Origin: Pelobacter sp.
GTDB taxonomy: Bacteria > Desulfobacterota > Desulfuromonadia > Geobacterales > Pseudopelobacteraceae
Length of the DNA: 64,000 nucleotides
Assembly (NCBI GenBank): GCA_030824515.1
Contig: JAVBXN010000014.1
Location: forward strand, 1 to 64,000
Direction of reading: 5' to 3'
This document shows positions 17,971-28,009 of this stretch, piece after piece. The first letter of the stretch is position 1. Each line of letters opens with the position of its first letter. The translations under genes and the position numbers were made by a program. The notes under the pieces were generated by a model, which did no database searches, was not told the origin of the DNA, and worked only from the letters and a program-made list of their open reading frames with translations.

Positions 17971-19359
17971 TTATTTAGACCGTTTTTCTGGCCGCTCGAT
18001 CTCGAATTTATCCAGTCGGTACTGCAGCGTCTTATAGCTCATCCCCAACAGCGGCGCTGCCTTTCCGATAACCCAGTCGGCACGTTCCATGGCCTTGATG
18101 ATCAGCCCCTTCTCAAGCTCCTCGAAGGCGATCCCCTCTGGTGGCAGGTCAAACGGAATTCCGCCCGCCAGCAATCCGACCGCGGTGATTTCCGCCGGCA
18201 GATCCTCCGGCTCGATATAGTTGCTCTCTGCCATCAGCACCGAACGCTCTATCACCGATTCCAGCTGACGCACATTCCCGGGCCAGCTGTAATTAAGCAA
18301 CTGCTTGAGAGCCGCCCTGGAGATCCCGTCAACCTGTATGCCGGCAGCCTTGCTGTACTTCTCCAGGAAGAACTCGGCCAAAGTCTTGATATCGCTGCCC
18401 CGTTCCCTAAGTGGCGGCAGATTGATGCGGATCACGTTCAGACGGTAGAACAGGTCTTCGCGGAAGGAACCCTTCCTGATCTCCTGTTCCAGATCCTTGT
18501 TGGTGGCGGAGACAATGCGCACATCCAGCGGAATATTGACCTTGCCCCCCACCCGGCGGATCTCCTTTTCCTGGATCGCGCGCAGCAGCTTGGCCTGCAT
18601 GGCGACATTCATCTCGCCGATTTCGTCCAGAAAAACCGTGCCCCCCTCCGATGCCTCGAAGATGCCCATCTCCCGTGCGTTAGCCCCGGTAAAACTCCCT
18701 TTTTCATGGCCGAACAGCTCGCTTTCGATCAGGGTATCCGGTATCGCGGCACAATTGATCGCCATGAACGGCTTGTCCCGGCGCGGACTCCCCTCGTGGA
18801 TGGCCCTGGCGATCAGCTCCTTGCCGGTACCCGATTCCCCCACGATCAGCGCTGTCGAGTTGGACGGTGCGATCTTGGCAACAACCTTGAAGACTTCCTT
18901 CATCTTGGGGTGTTCGCCCTGCATGTTGGGTATGGTCTTGATCGAATCGATTCGTTTCTGCAGCACCCGGTTTTCACGCACCAGGCTGATACGCTCGAAG
19001 GCGCGTCGCAGGGTGAGCAGCAAATTATCCCGCTCCAGCGGCTTTTCCAGGTAGTCAAAAGCCCCTTTTCGCATCGCCTCCACTGCCGAATCCACCGAAC
19101 CGTGGGCGGTCATCATGATGATGCACTGCTGCGGGTCGTTGGCCAGCACCGACTCCAGCAACTCCATCCCACCCTGACCCTGCATCTTCAGGTCGGTCAT
19201 GATCAGCTCGAATTCCCGCTTTTCCAGCTGCGCCAGCGCTTCGCGCACCCCCGGCACATCGGTGACATCATACCCCTCCTTTTTGAGTATCAGGTTGAGG
19301 ATGTCCCGCTGTCCCTTTTCATCGTCCACAATCAGTATGCTTCCATGTACGGCCGCCAC
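17971..19359 (-). CDS. Sigma-54-dependent response regulator (NtrC/ZraR type)
   Basis: 462 residues. Receiver domain at 1-120 with phosphoacceptor D56 and conserved K106. AAA+ domain with Walker A GESGTGKE at 174-181 and Walker B VFLDEIGE at 242-249. The sigma-54 contact loop reads GSFTGA (221-226) instead of GAFTGA. A Fis-type helix-turn-helix lies at the C-terminus. The ATG is 2 bp after the kinase stop, so the pair is one transcript. It converts a kinase signal into activation of sigma-54 promoters; the targets cannot be read here. Confidence 0.93.
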   Translation of the reverse strand: MAAVHGSILIVDDEKGQRDILNLILKKEGYDVTDVPGVREALAQLEKREFELIMTDLKMQGQGGMELLESVLANDPQQCIIMMTAHGSVDSAVEAMRKGAFDYLEKPLERDNLLLTLRRAFERISLVRENRVLQKRIDSIKTIPNMQGEHPKMKEVFKVVAKIAPSNSTALIVGESGTGKELIARAIHEGSPRRDKPFMAINCAAIPDTLIESELFGHEKGSFTGANAREMGIFEASEGGTVFLDEIGEMNVAMQAKLLRAIQEKEIRRVGGKVNIPLDVRIVSATNKDLEQEIRKGSFREDLFYRLNVIRINLPPLRERGSDIKTLAEFFLEKYSKAAGIQVDGISRAALKQLLNYSWPGNVRQLESVIERSVLMAESNYIEPEDLPAEITAVGLLAGGIPFDLPPEGIAFEELEKGLIIKAMERADWVIGKAAPLLGMSYKTLQYRLDKFEIERPEKRSK

Positions 19360-19361
19360 GG

Positions 19362-20798
19362 TCAGGCCTCCTGTTCAGTAATTGGATTTTCCGATGCCGG
19401 CTGAAGCGGCAGTAAAACCGTGAAGACCGTTCCCTGCCCGGCACTGCTTTCGACCAGGATTTCTCCACCATGTTCCTTGATGATCCGCTCGGTAATGGCC
19501 AGCCCCAGTCCGATGCCCACATCCTTGGTGGTGAAATAGGGCTGAAAGATCTTGCCGATGTCTTCGGCACTGATCCCGCAACCGCGGTCCGCAAAAGTCA
19601 GCCTGACCTGCTTCTGCTCAAGAGAAGCCCCCAGCGTGATCGTCCCGCCGTCAGGCATGGCCTGCGCAGCGTTGTTGATAAAATTGAGGATACAGTTTCG
19701 CAGCAGCTCCTGATCGACCCACAACGGCGGCAACCCTTCCGGAATCTGCTGTTCCACCGTGATGCCCTGCTCGGCCAGCCGATCATGCAGCACCGGCAAC
19801 ACCTTTGCAAGGATCTCTTCATACATAACCGCAGTCCGGCGAAGCTTGAGCGGGCGGCCATAGTTCATGAAGTTGATCACCATGTAGTTGGCGCGCCGCA
19901 CCTCTTCCTTGATCTTGTCGGTAAGCTCCTCTATTTCGGCACACTTTTCCTTGCAGGACGGCATGATTTCCGCCTTGAGGTGGTCGATGGCCAGGCTGAT
20001 GTAGTTCAATGGATTGCGGATCTCGTGGGCAATGCCGGAGGCCAGCTGTCCGACACGGGAGAGATGCTCGGCCTCGTAAAGCCGCTTTTCCAATGCCTCG
20101 CGTTCCCTGAGTTTTTCAACCATCTTATTGAAACCGTCGGCCATTTCGCCGATTTCATCCTTGCTTTCCACCGGAATCGTCACCGACAGATCCCCGGCCG
20201 AAACCCGCTTGAAATGATCCACCAGGTTCTGGATCGGCGTGGTATAGCGGCGGGCCAGAAAGATGGTCAGCGCGATACCGACCGAGAAGACCATGCCGGT
20301 GGCGAACAGCCTGCGGATAAAATTGGCATGCTGGATATCGCGGATATTGTCCAGCAGCATGTTGATCTGGACATAACCAAGCTGTTCATCGCCGACGATG
20401 ACCGGCACAACCACCTCGTAAGGCTTCTGCGACAGCATCGAACCGCCCAGCGGACGCTGGACGGCGCGGATGCCCTTTTCCAGCTTCTTGAGTTCGCGCT
20501 TTTTGCCGATCTTCTCCGGATCGGACGAATCGATGATCTCGCCCTCGGTGTTGATGATATTGATTTCGTTGATGCCCTTCTCGCGGGCCTTGATCAGGTA
20601 GTCGGTCAGACGGGAGGTCTCCGCCTCTGAGGTGAGATCCTCGATACTCATCTGGATCGCCTTGGAAATTTCCTGGGAACTGTCCTGGATTTCGCGCACC
20701 AGATCATTCTGGGCATACTGGTTGAGGCTGAAGAGCGTCAGCATTGCCAGTACCAGCAAGGAGAGCATGATGATGATCAGCTTGGCATTAAGCTTCAT
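19362..20798 (-). CDS. Membrane sensor histidine kinase
   Basis: 478 residues. One N-terminal membrane helix (~6-25), an extracytoplasmic sensor of ~130 residues, a second helix ~165-185, a HAMP linker, a HisKA domain with the H-box AHEIRNP, and a HATPase_c domain with the G-box GIGLGLAI. It is paired with the downstream NtrC-type regulator. The sensor domain is not recognised and no ligand can be named. It is the first gene of the pair; rimO lies upstream on the same strand but a strong terminator separates them. Confidence 0.92.
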   Translation of the reverse strand: MKLNAKLIIIMLSLLVLAMLTLFSLNQYAQNDLVREIQDSSQEISKAIQMSIEDLTSEAETSRLTDYLIKAREKGINEINIINTEGEIIDSSDPEKIGKKRELKKLEKGIRAVQRPLGGSMLSQKPYEVVVPVIVGDEQLGYVQINMLLDNIRDIQHANFIRRLFATGMVFSVGIALTIFLARRYTTPIQNLVDHFKRVSAGDLSVTIPVESKDEIGEMADGFNKMVEKLREREALEKRLYEAEHLSRVGQLASGIAHEIRNPLNYISLAIDHLKAEIMPSCKEKCAEIEELTDKIKEEVRRANYMVINFMNYGRPLKLRRTAVMYEEILAKVLPVLHDRLAEQGITVEQQIPEGLPPLWVDQELLRNCILNFINNAAQAMPDGGTITLGASLEQKQVRLTFADRGCGISAEDIGKIFQPYFTTKDVGIGLGLAITERIIKEHGGEILVESSAGQGTVFTVLLPLQPASENPITEQEA

Positions 20799-20826
20799 GG
20801 GAGCCTTTGTGCGGAGGGATGATTCT

Positions 20827-20880
20827 AAAAAACCGGTCCCCGCCCCCGTGGCGATTATTTGCGGAGGAAGGGGCGGGGAC
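20827..20880 (-). terminator. Rho-independent terminator of rimO
   Basis: On the minus strand an 11-bp GC-rich perfect stem (20870-20880 with 20836-20846) with a ~23-nt loop is followed by a run of six T (20827-20832). It lies just after the rimO stop and isolates the two-component pair downstream. Confidence 0.85.
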
Positions 20881-20904
20881 GCGGCAGAATACCAGCCTGT
20901 CAGG

Positions 20905-22251
20905 CTATTCCAGCATTTCCCCGATCAGGTCGTAATCCGAGGAGTCGGTGATCTTCAGGGCAACGATATCGCCGATGTCGGCTGTTCCCGATGTAATGTA
21001 GACCTGGCCGTCGATATCGGGGGCCTGTCGGGACGAACGCCCCTTCAGCAGCAGCTCGGTTTCCTCGCTGTAGCCTTCCACGATCACCTGTTCGACAGTC
21101 CCGATCAGGGTCCGGTTGTGGCGGAACGACAGTCGCGCCTGAGCCCGCATCAGCTTGCGGTAGCGCTCGCGCTTGACCCGTTCCGTCACCTGGTCGGGCA
21201 TTTCTGCGGCGGCGGTCCCTTCCTCTTTCGAATAGCAAAACACACCCAGCCGGTCAAAGCGGGTCTGTTCGACGAAATGGGCCAACTTGTTGAAATCCTC
21301 CACGGTTTCGCCGGGAAAACCGACGATCAGCGAGGTGCGCAAGGCAATGCCCGGAATCTCCCTGCGCAGCTTCTCGATCAGGTCGCGGACCTGCTGTTCG
21401 GAACTGCGCCGTTTCATCGCCTTCAGCACCGGGTCGGAGATGTGCTGAATCGGGATATCCAGGTACTTGCAGACTTTGGGCTCGTCGCGGATCAGTTCGA
21501 TCAGGCTGTCGGTGATGCCGTCCGGATAAACGTACAAAAGGCGGATCCACTTGATGCCCTCGATGGCGGCCAGGCGACGGACCAGTTTTTCCAGGGTCGT
21601 GCCGTCGCTCATGTCGCTGCCGTAGCGGGTTATATCCTGGGAGATGACATTGATCTCCTTGACCCCGCGGGCGGCAAGCCGTTCCGCCTCGGCCACCAGG
21701 GCCTCCAGCGGACGGGAGCGGTAGGAACCGCGCAACTTGGGAATGATGCAGTAGGAGCAGCAGTTGGAACACCCCTCGCCGATCTTGATGTAGGAGTACC
21801 AGGCCGGCGACGAATTCAGTCTCGGCAAGGTTTCATCATAGATAAAATCGGGATCTCCCACATAACGCAACTGGAGGTCGCTGCCGCTCTTCTCGGCCAG
21901 TATCTCGGCGATGCGCGGGTAGTCGCCGGTACCGATGAAGATGTCCACCTCCGGCAGTTCCTTGGCCAGCTCTTCCTGATAGCGCTGGGGCAGGCAGCCG
22001 GATACGATCAGCGTATGGCAGCGCCCGTCATGTTTGCGCTCGGCCAGATCCAGGATCGCGTCGATACTCTCCTGCTTGGCCTCCTTGATGAACGAACAGG
22101 TGTTGACGATGATCACGTCGGCATCTTTTTCGTCGGTGGTGATCTCGTACTGCTGCTGCGACAGCACACCCAGCATCACCTCGGCATCCACCAGGTTTTT
22201 GGGGCAGCCCAGACTGACCATGCTGACTTTCTGTTTTGGGGTCTCGCTCAA
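20905..22251 (-). CDS. rimO: Ribosomal protein uS12 methylthiotransferase RimO
   Basis: 448 residues, the usual length. N-terminal UPF0004 domain ([12 protein letters not shown]) with cysteines for the auxiliary cluster, radical-SAM motif CxxxCxxC (CSNCCSYC) near residue 150-160, and a C-terminal TRAM domain. It methylthiolates an aspartate of ribosomal protein S12. The sequence distinguishes it from MiaB by the start [10 protein letters not shown]. It follows yajQ by 15 bp on the same strand. Confidence 0.96.
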   Translation of the reverse strand: MSETPKQKVSMVSLGCPKNLVDAEVMLGVLSQQQYEITTDEKDADVIIVNTCSFIKEAKQESIDAILDLAERKHDGRCHTLIVSGCLPQRYQEELAKELPEVDIFIGTGDYPRIAEILAEKSGSDLQLRYVGDPDFIYDETLPRLNSSPAWYSYIKIGEGCSNCCSYCIIPKLRGSYRSRPLEALVAEAERLAARGVKEINVISQDITRYGSDMSDGTTLEKLVRRLAAIEGIKWIRLLYVYPDGITDSLIELIRDEPKVCKYLDIPIQHISDPVLKAMKRRSSEQQVRDLIEKLRREIPGIALRTSLIVGFPGETVEDFNKLAHFVEQTRFDRLGVFCYSKEEGTAAAEMPDQVTERVKRERYRKLMRAQARLSFRHNRTLIGTVEQVIVEGYSEETELLLKGRSSRQAPDIDGQVYITSGTADIGDIVALKITDSSDYDLIGEMLE

Positions 22252-22266
22252 AATATCCTCTCGTTC

Positions 22267-22752
22267 CTACTCTCTGAAATTGGTGAACTGCATCTCCACA
22301 TCCAGATCCTTGCCCTTCAGCAGCTGGATCGCATCCTGGAGATCATCCCTGTTTTTGCCGGTAACCCGCACCTGGTCGTCCTGGATCTGGGCCTGAACCT
22401 TCAGCTTCGACTCCTTGATGACGGCGATGATCTCCTTGCCTTTCTCCTTGGAAATACCCTGCTGGACCGTGATCAGCTGGCGGACCATGCCGCCCGAGGC
22501 CGGTTCGACCTTGCCGTACTGCAGTGCCTTGATCGAGATGTTGCGCTTCAAAAACTTGGACTGTAGCACATCGATGACCGCTTTCAGCTTGTAATCATCA
22601 TCGGCCAGAACCTTGACCGAATCCTTCTCCGGCGTGATCTGGCTCTTGGAACCCTTGAAGTCGTAGCGCTGGCCGATTTCCTTGACGGCCTGATTGACGG
22701 CGTTGTCAACCTCCTGCATGTCTACCTTTGAAACGATGTCGAATGACGGCAT
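22267..22752 (-). CDS. yajQ: YajQ family nucleotide-binding protein
   Basis: 161 residues, full length for the family. Characteristic N-terminus [19 protein letters not shown], central [12 protein letters not shown], and C-terminal [12 protein letters not shown]. Members bind nucleotides and some bind cyclic di-GMP; in the cell they are soluble. It lies between lolA and rimO, all in one direction with short gaps. Confidence 0.95.
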   Translation of the reverse strand: MPSFDIVSKVDMQEVDNAVNQAVKEIGQRYDFKGSKSQITPEKDSVKVLADDDYKLKAVIDVLQSKFLKRNISIKALQYGKVEPASGGMVRQLITVQQGISKEKGKEIIAVIKESKLKVQAQIQDDQVRVTGKNRDDLQDAIQLLKGKDLDVEMQFTNFRE

Positions 22753-22777
22753 GCTTAACCCTCCATAACAATTTTCT

Positions 22778-23503
22778 TTACGGCTTTATAACCTCGACCC
22801 CTTCCGGGACCTTGAAATTGAACCTGCCACTGTCAAGCCCCCTGTTGACTCGCACGCGGCTGTAATCGATGCGGGTCTGGTTCCCGCCGGCATCATGCAC
22901 CACCGAGGAGACCACCGGAAAGATGTCCTTGACCGCGCCGTCGGCGATGTAGCGTTCAACCGCCTCGGCGGAAACCGCCAGCTGCAGTTTTACCAGGACC
23001 GGGCTCGGATTTTTGGGGATCAGCTCCAGCTGGTAATTGCCTTTTTTGTCCCTGGGCTCCTTGGCAAGCGTAACCTTGAAGTCACGCGACACGTTTCCAA
23101 GACCGGTCAGATAGGAAAGCGCGATCGAGTTGCCCCCCTTGAACATCGCGTCAACGCTGCTGACCAGCACCTGTTTGTTTTCAGGGGTATAAAACCAGAC
23201 CTGTTTGCCGTTGGAGACGATTTGCTGCTTCGGTTTGGCATAGTTGAATCGGAACATCGCGGTAGCGGAAGCCGGGCGCTTCAGAAACACCTCGCCATTG
23301 CCCTTCTGTTCGCGGTTGATACCGGCAATAGTTGTCTTCTGGGAAAAATCGGCCTGCACATCCTGCAGCCCGACATAGCTTTTTTCAAGCGCGGCAACCA
23401 CATCCTTGAGAACAGCGGGAGTGGACACCGCCGAAGCCGGACATACGGAGAATGTGAAAAACAGTAGTGCTGTCAGTAAAATAGGCATTACGAGACCTTT
23501 CAT
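22778..23503 (-). CDS. lolA: Outer-membrane lipoprotein carrier LolA
   Basis: 241 residues. Signal peptide ending around PASAVS, then a LolA beta-barrel fold domain ([49 protein letters not shown]). LolA ferries lipoproteins across the periplasm from LolCDE to the outer membrane. The start codon shares its A with the stop of the upstream paralogue (TGATG), so the two are translationally coupled. Confidence 0.92.
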   Translation of the reverse strand: MKGLVMPILLTALLFFTFSVCPASAVSTPAVLKDVVAALEKSYVGLQDVQADFSQKTTIAGINREQKGNGEVFLKRPASATAMFRFNYAKPKQQIVSNGKQVWFYTPENKQVLVSSVDAMFKGGNSIALSYLTGLGNVSRDFKVTLAKEPRDKKGNYQLELIPKNPSPVLVKLQLAVSAEAVERYIADGAVKDIFPVVSSVVHDAGGNQTRIDYSRVRVNRGLDSGRFNFKVPEGVEVIKP

Positions 23504-24384
23504 CAGCGCGGCTGATTCTGTTCAGAGGGCTTTACAACCTGGACTCCCGGCGGGATCAGGAATGAAAATGAACTCTGCTGAAAACGGTTGTTGATCCTGA
23601 TGTTGGTAAATTCCATCGTGGTGCGGTTGCCTTCCTGGTCCTCCACCGTTGTCGAAAGCAGCGGGAACGGGTCCGATGCCCCGCCGATGGGAGGCAAAGG
23701 GCCAAACTGTTCCGCCGGCCCGAAATTGGGACGGGACGGTGGCCGTGACGGAATGCCGGACGGAATGTCAGTCTGAGGCTTTTTCTGGGTTACAAAAGAG
23801 ATGGCGCTGTCCCGGCTGACCACCAGCAGGATGCGACGGGTGTTCAGCATCGAGCGTCGCGGAGTCAGCTCCAGCACATAATTGCCGGCGCTGTCGTACA
23901 TGCCGGCGGCAAAATTGATCTGGAAATCCTTTGAAATGCGGCCAAGCCCCTGCAGGAAGTTGACAGCCTGGTCGCGGTCCGGGTTAAAACCGGGGCGGTT
24001 ATAGATGAAGCTGACATCGCTCAGAATCACTTCCCGGTTTTCCGGGTGGTAGATCCAGAGTGAATTGCCGTCACTGACAATCTCCTGCTGGTAGGGACGG
24101 TAGTACAGAAAGCGGTACATCAGCGGAGAAGCGGCATTCGGCAGCTTGACCGAAATCTGACCATCTCCGCGCATTTCACGCCGGTCCTTTGCCAGAAACG
24201 TACTCTGGAAGAAATCGGCCATGAAATCGGCAATCGGCGCCTCACCGCTTTTTCCGGCCTTGAACGAACTTTCAACGGTGGCAATAACGTCATTCAGTCC
24301 GACCTTTACCTGCTGGACGGCATACGACGTAGCGCAGACGCTTAAGAGCAGCAGAACCACCGGCAGTACGATGTAACGTTTCAT
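23503..24384 (-). CDS. LolA-like paralogue with Pro-rich insert
   Basis: 293 residues. Signal peptide (LLLLSVCATSYA) and the same series of landmarks as the downstream lolA: FMADFFQSTFLAKDRREMRGDGQ, YRFLYYRPYQQEIVSDG and LWIYHPENREV. It differs by a Pro/Gly-rich insert of about 35 residues (near 212-245) and a longer C-terminus. It overlaps lolA by one base. Tandem divergent LolA copies suggest two classes of lipoprotein cargo or a LolA/LolB-like division of labour; this is inference. The 151 bp upstream, to cheA, show no recognisable element. Confidence 0.85.
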   Translation of the reverse strand: MKRYIVLPVVLLLLSVCATSYAVQQVKVGLNDVIATVESSFKAGKSGEAPIADFMADFFQSTFLAKDRREMRGDGQISVKLPNAASPLMYRFLYYRPYQQEIVSDGNSLWIYHPENREVILSDVSFIYNRPGFNPDRDQAVNFLQGLGRISKDFQINFAAGMYDSAGNYVLELTPRRSMLNTRRILLVVSRDSAISFVTQKKPQTDIPSGIPSRPPSRPNFGPAEQFGPLPPIGGASDPFPLLSTTVEDQEGNRTTMEFTNIRINNRFQQSSFSFLIPPGVQVVKPSEQNQPR

Positions 24385-24535
24385 AGTGTCCCTCTCCCCG
24401 TTTATACCACCTTGAACAACGCTTGATAAGCAGCATCACGCAGACTGGTAATTTTGCCACAAGCCAACTGCTATCGCAACAACTTCAAGCGCCGCCCCGG
24501 CACAAATATCCGAAAGAGACGCTACTTACGGCGAA

Positions 24536-26158
24536 TCAGGCCAGAGAAGCCGCATCTATGACGAAGATCACCCGTCCGTCTCCAGTCACGGTGGCACCGC
24601 TTATGCCGCGTAAAAATGAAAGCGGGGTTGTCAGTGGTCTGACAAATATTTCCTGCTGCCCCAGAATACGGTCCGTGATAAAGGCGACCAGCCGGCCGCC
24701 GACCTCGCAGACCACCGCCGGAACGATGCCGGCAGCTCCGCCCGAGACCACCGGCTGCCCCAGAAGGCGGTTCAGGCTCCTCACCGGCACATGCACACCA
24801 TCCAGAACGACCGCCTTCTGTCCGGAATCATCAACGATATCCTCGCGCATCAGCTCCATGGTGCGGTTTACCGCATTAACCGGAAATGCCACTTCGAACC
24901 TGCCGCAGCGCACCATCAGCACCTGAATGATCGAAACCGTGATCGGCAGCCGCAACACGATCCGGCTACCGGTCCCGGCTTGCGAATGGATACTCAAAAC
25001 CCCGCCCAGCGAGTGTACAGCGCTCCGCACCGCATCCATGCCGACCCCCCGCCCGGAAATATCGCTGACGGTTTCGGCGGTGGAGAAGCCGGGTGAACAG
25101 ATCAGCATCAACGTTTCCTGATTCGTCATGGCGACGGCCTGTTCCGCTGTGATAAGCCCCTTTTCCAGAGCCTTGGCCTTCAACCGTTCCGGGTCCATGC
25201 CGCGACCGTCATCCGAAACGGCTATATCGACATGATCCTTGTCGCGGACCACGACCAGGCTGATCTCGCCATTGTACGACTTGCCGGCCGCCACGCGCTC
25301 GTCCGGGGAATCCATGCCGTGATCCACGGCATTCCTCAGGACATGAACCAGCGCTTCGGCGATTTCTTCCAGCACCCCGCGGTCAAGCTCGATATTTTTG
25401 CCTTCGATATGAAAGGCGACCTCCTTGCCCTGTTTGCGGGCCAGGTCGCGAACCAGGCGAGGAAAGCGTTCGGCGATGAAACCAAACGGCACCATGCGCG
25501 CCTTGAAAACCACATCACGCAGATCACGCAGCAGGGCCGCCAGCTGGTGCAGCGGTTCATCCAGGACGGAAAGGGCGTTCTGCCGTGCGCATTCGGCCAG
25601 ACGATGGCGGTTGGTAATCAGCTCGCCGGTGATATTGACCAGCTGATCGAGTGTCTCGGTTTTAATGCGGATACTTTTAAGGGAATCTGACTGCCTGAAC
25701 TGGTGGGGGGGCGCTGCCGCTGGATCTGACGGGGCCGTTTCAAGCTCTGCTGAAGATGCGCGCACAGGAACTTTTTCCGCGCCGGGATCGAATGCCGAAA
25801 GCCTTTCGATCAAACCGAAAGTTTCGGCTATTGTCGCACTATCCGATTCGACCTGCGAAACCATGCCCGCCAGCGCGTCAGCGCCTTCAAGCAAAAGATC
25901 GGCCAGGGACGGGAGAAAGGGGACTTCGCCGTTGCGCACACGGCTCAGCTGGTCTTCCATGATATGGGCAAGGCGGGCGATGGGATCGTACCCCATCGTG
26001 GCGGCCATGCCCTTAAGCGAATGGGCATGCCTGAACAGCTCGTTGATCGCAGCCTGGTCGCCGGAAACATCCTCGAGGCGGACAATCAATTCGCCGAAAG
26101 CGCTGAGATGGTCGCGGGCTTCGGATACGAACAGATCCCGGTACTGGGACATGTCCAT
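24536..26158 (-). CDS. cheA: Chemotaxis histidine kinase CheA
   Basis: 540 residues, shorter than enteric CheA. HPt domain at the N-terminus with phospho-His 46 (HAHSLKGMA), a dimerisation domain (LDQLVNITGELITNRHRL), an ATPase domain (LRNAVDHGMD, DDGRGMD, GRGVGMD) and a C-terminal CheW-like domain. The P2 CheY-binding domain is missing; a short Pro/Ala-rich linker takes its place. It lies 3 bp after a CheY-like gene. No receptor, cheW, cheR or cheB is adjacent, so this pair may feed a separate signalling output. Confidence 0.93.
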   Translation of the reverse strand: MDMSQYRDLFVSEARDHLSAFGELIVRLEDVSGDQAAINELFRHAHSLKGMAATMGYDPIARLAHIMEDQLSRVRNGEVPFLPSLADLLLEGADALAGMVSQVESDSATIAETFGLIERLSAFDPGAEKVPVRASSAELETAPSDPAAAPPHQFRQSDSLKSIRIKTETLDQLVNITGELITNRHRLAECARQNALSVLDEPLHQLAALLRDLRDVVFKARMVPFGFIAERFPRLVRDLARKQGKEVAFHIEGKNIELDRGVLEEIAEALVHVLRNAVDHGMDSPDERVAAGKSYNGEISLVVVRDKDHVDIAVSDDGRGMDPERLKAKALEKGLITAEQAVAMTNQETLMLICSPGFSTAETVSDISGRGVGMDAVRSAVHSLGGVLSIHSQAGTGSRIVLRLPITVSIIQVLMVRCGRFEVAFPVNAVNRTMELMREDIVDDSGQKAVVLDGVHVPVRSLNRLLGQPVVSGGAAGIVPAVVCEVGGRLVAFITDRILGQQEIFVRPLTTPLSFLRGISGATVTGDGRVIFVIDAASLA

Positions 26159-26161
26159 GGT

Positions 26162-26524
26162 TCAACCCACCAGACTTTCCAATACTTCGACAACCTTTTC
26201 GGGAGTAAACGGTTTCTGGATGAATGCTTTGGCGCCCAGTTCGAGCGCTTTTTGAATGACCTGTTCCTGGCCGATACCCGAACAGATCACGACCTTTGAT
26301 TCCGGACTGGTTGCCGTGATAGACTGCAAAAGGTCAAGGCCGTTGGAGTCGGGCAGGATAATGTCCAGCAGGATTATATCCGGATGGTGTGTATGCAGCT
26401 TCTTCATGGCCTCGATGCCGCTGGCCGCCTCTGACACAACAATGTAACCCTTTTCAAGGACAATCCCGCGCAGGATATTGCGCATGAAAAGGGCATCATC
26501 AACTATCATAACGGTCCGGCCCAT
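26162..26524 (-). CDS. cheY: CheY-like single-domain response regulator
   Basis: 120 residues consisting of a receiver domain only: acidic pair D9-D10, phosphoacceptor D54, conserved Thr/Ser region (VVICSG) and K104-type lysine (FIQKPFTPEK). It precedes cheA by 3 bp and is the obvious phosphate acceptor for it. The start MGRTVMIVDD is the only sensible one. Confidence 0.92.
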   Translation of the reverse strand: MGRTVMIVDDALFMRNILRGIVLEKGYIVVSEAASGIEAMKKLHTHHPDIILLDIILPDSNGLDLLQSITATSPESKVVICSGIGQEQVIQKALELGAKAFIQKPFTPEKVVEVLESLVG

Positions 26525-26541
26525 ATGAAACCTCCCAGCTG

Positions 26542-27984
26542 CTACCCTTTTAGTTTATCCAGCAGCAGTTGGTTCACCACCGCCGGATTGGCTTTCCCCT
26601 TGCTGGCCTTCATCACCTGGCCGACAAAAAAGCCGAACACCTTTTCCTTGCCGCCGCGATACTCCTCCACCTGTCCGGCATTGGCAGCCATGATTCCATC
26701 GATTATGGCTTCGATCGCCCCGCTGTCCGACACCTGCACCAGCCCCTGCTCCTCGACGATCACATGCGGAGCCTTACCGGATTTCCACATCTCGTCAAAA
26801 ACGGTCTTGGCGATCTTGCCGGATATGGTGCCGCCGTCAATCAATTTCAACAGTTCGGCCAGCAGCAGCGGCGTAACCGGGCAATCCTGGATCGCTGTTC
26901 CACTGTCGTTAAGCGAGCGGGTAATCTCGCCCATCACCCAGTTGGCCACCGCCTTGGCATTTCCGTGGGCGGCCACACCGGCCTCGAAGTATTCCGACAA
27001 CGCACGGTTGGCGGTTAGCACTTCGGCGTCGTATTCCGGCAGCCCCAGTTCGGTGATGAAGCGCTGGCGGCGCTGCTCCGGCAACTCCGGCAACTCCCGC
27101 CGCGAACGCTCCACCCATTCCTCGTCGATCACCAGCGGCACCAGGTCCGGATCCGGGAAATAGCGATAATCGTGGGCCTCTTCCTTGCTGCGCATCGAGC
27201 GGGTCTTGCCCAGGTTCGGATCGAACAGGCGCGTTTCCTGCACCACCGTCCCGCCATCCTCGATCAGATCGATCTGGCGCTGGATTTCATACTCTATGGC
27301 CTGCTTGACGAATTTGAAGGAATTGACGTTCTTGACCTCGGCCCGGGTGCCCAGGGTATCGGACCCAACCGGCATTACCGACACATTGGCATCGCAGCGA
27401 AAGCTCCCCTCCTCCATGTTGCCGTCGCAGATACCCAGCCAGGTCACTATCTGGTGGAGCTGCTTCAGATAGGAGACCGCTTCGTCGGACGAACGCAGGT
27501 CCGGTTCGGAGACCACTTCCAGCAGCGGCGTGCAGGCCCGGTTCAGGTCAACACCGGAACCGTCATGCAGGCCGGGCAGGTCGCCGTGCACCAGTTTGCC
27601 GGCATCCTCTTCCATATGGATACGGGTGATGCCGATCCGCTTGGGTTCCTGCCCCTCCAGCTGGATATCCAGCCATCCGCGCTGGCAGATCGGATCCTCA
27701 AACTGGCTGATCTGGTACCCCTTGGGCAGGTCCGGGTAGAAATAGTTCTTGCGGGCAAAGATGCTGCGGGGGGTGATCGAGCAGTTGGTGGAGAGTCCGG
27801 CCTTGATGGCAAACTCGACCACTTTCCTGTTAAGCACCGGCAGCGCGCCCGGCAGCCCCAGGCAAACCGGACAGGTCTGGGAGTTCGGCTCGGAGCCGAA
27901 TTTTGTCGGGCAGCCGCAGAAGATCTTGGTGTCGGTCAGAAGCTGAACGTGAACTTCGAGACCAATGACTGGTTGGTATTTCAT
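26542..27984 (-). CDS. gatB: Asp-tRNA(Asn)/Glu-tRNA(Gln) amidotransferase subunit B
   Basis: 480 residues, normal length. Signature [10 protein letters not shown] at the N-terminus, zinc cysteines CGC and CPVC, and a C-terminal YqeY/tail domain ([11 protein letters not shown]). With GatA and GatC it converts misacylated Glu-tRNA(Gln) or Asp-tRNA(Asn) to the amide form. Third gene of gatCAB; 25 bp separate it from gatA. Confidence 0.97.
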   Translation of the reverse strand: MKYQPVIGLEVHVQLLTDTKIFCGCPTKFGSEPNSQTCPVCLGLPGALPVLNRKVVEFAIKAGLSTNCSITPRSIFARKNYFYPDLPKGYQISQFEDPICQRGWLDIQLEGQEPKRIGITRIHMEEDAGKLVHGDLPGLHDGSGVDLNRACTPLLEVVSEPDLRSSDEAVSYLKQLHQIVTWLGICDGNMEEGSFRCDANVSVMPVGSDTLGTRAEVKNVNSFKFVKQAIEYEIQRQIDLIEDGGTVVQETRLFDPNLGKTRSMRSKEEAHDYRYFPDPDLVPLVIDEEWVERSRRELPELPEQRRQRFITELGLPEYDAEVLTANRALSEYFEAGVAAHGNAKAVANWVMGEITRSLNDSGTAIQDCPVTPLLLAELLKLIDGGTISGKIAKTVFDEMWKSGKAPHVIVEEQGLVQVSDSGAIEAIIDGIMAANAGQVEEYRGGKEKVFGFFVGQVMKASKGKANPAVVNQLLLDKLKG

Positions 27985-28009
27985 ATCAAGTCTACTCCGA
28001 AATTTGTTT

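Noticed and set aside
17956..19404. 482-codon frame on plus, slightly longer than the opposite gene
   Set aside because: The minus frame is an unmistakable sigma-54 response regulator; the plus frame is its shadow.
20632..22566. 644-codon frame on plus over rimO and yajQ
   Set aside because: Both minus-strand genes are clear families and the long plus frame has no recognisable domain.
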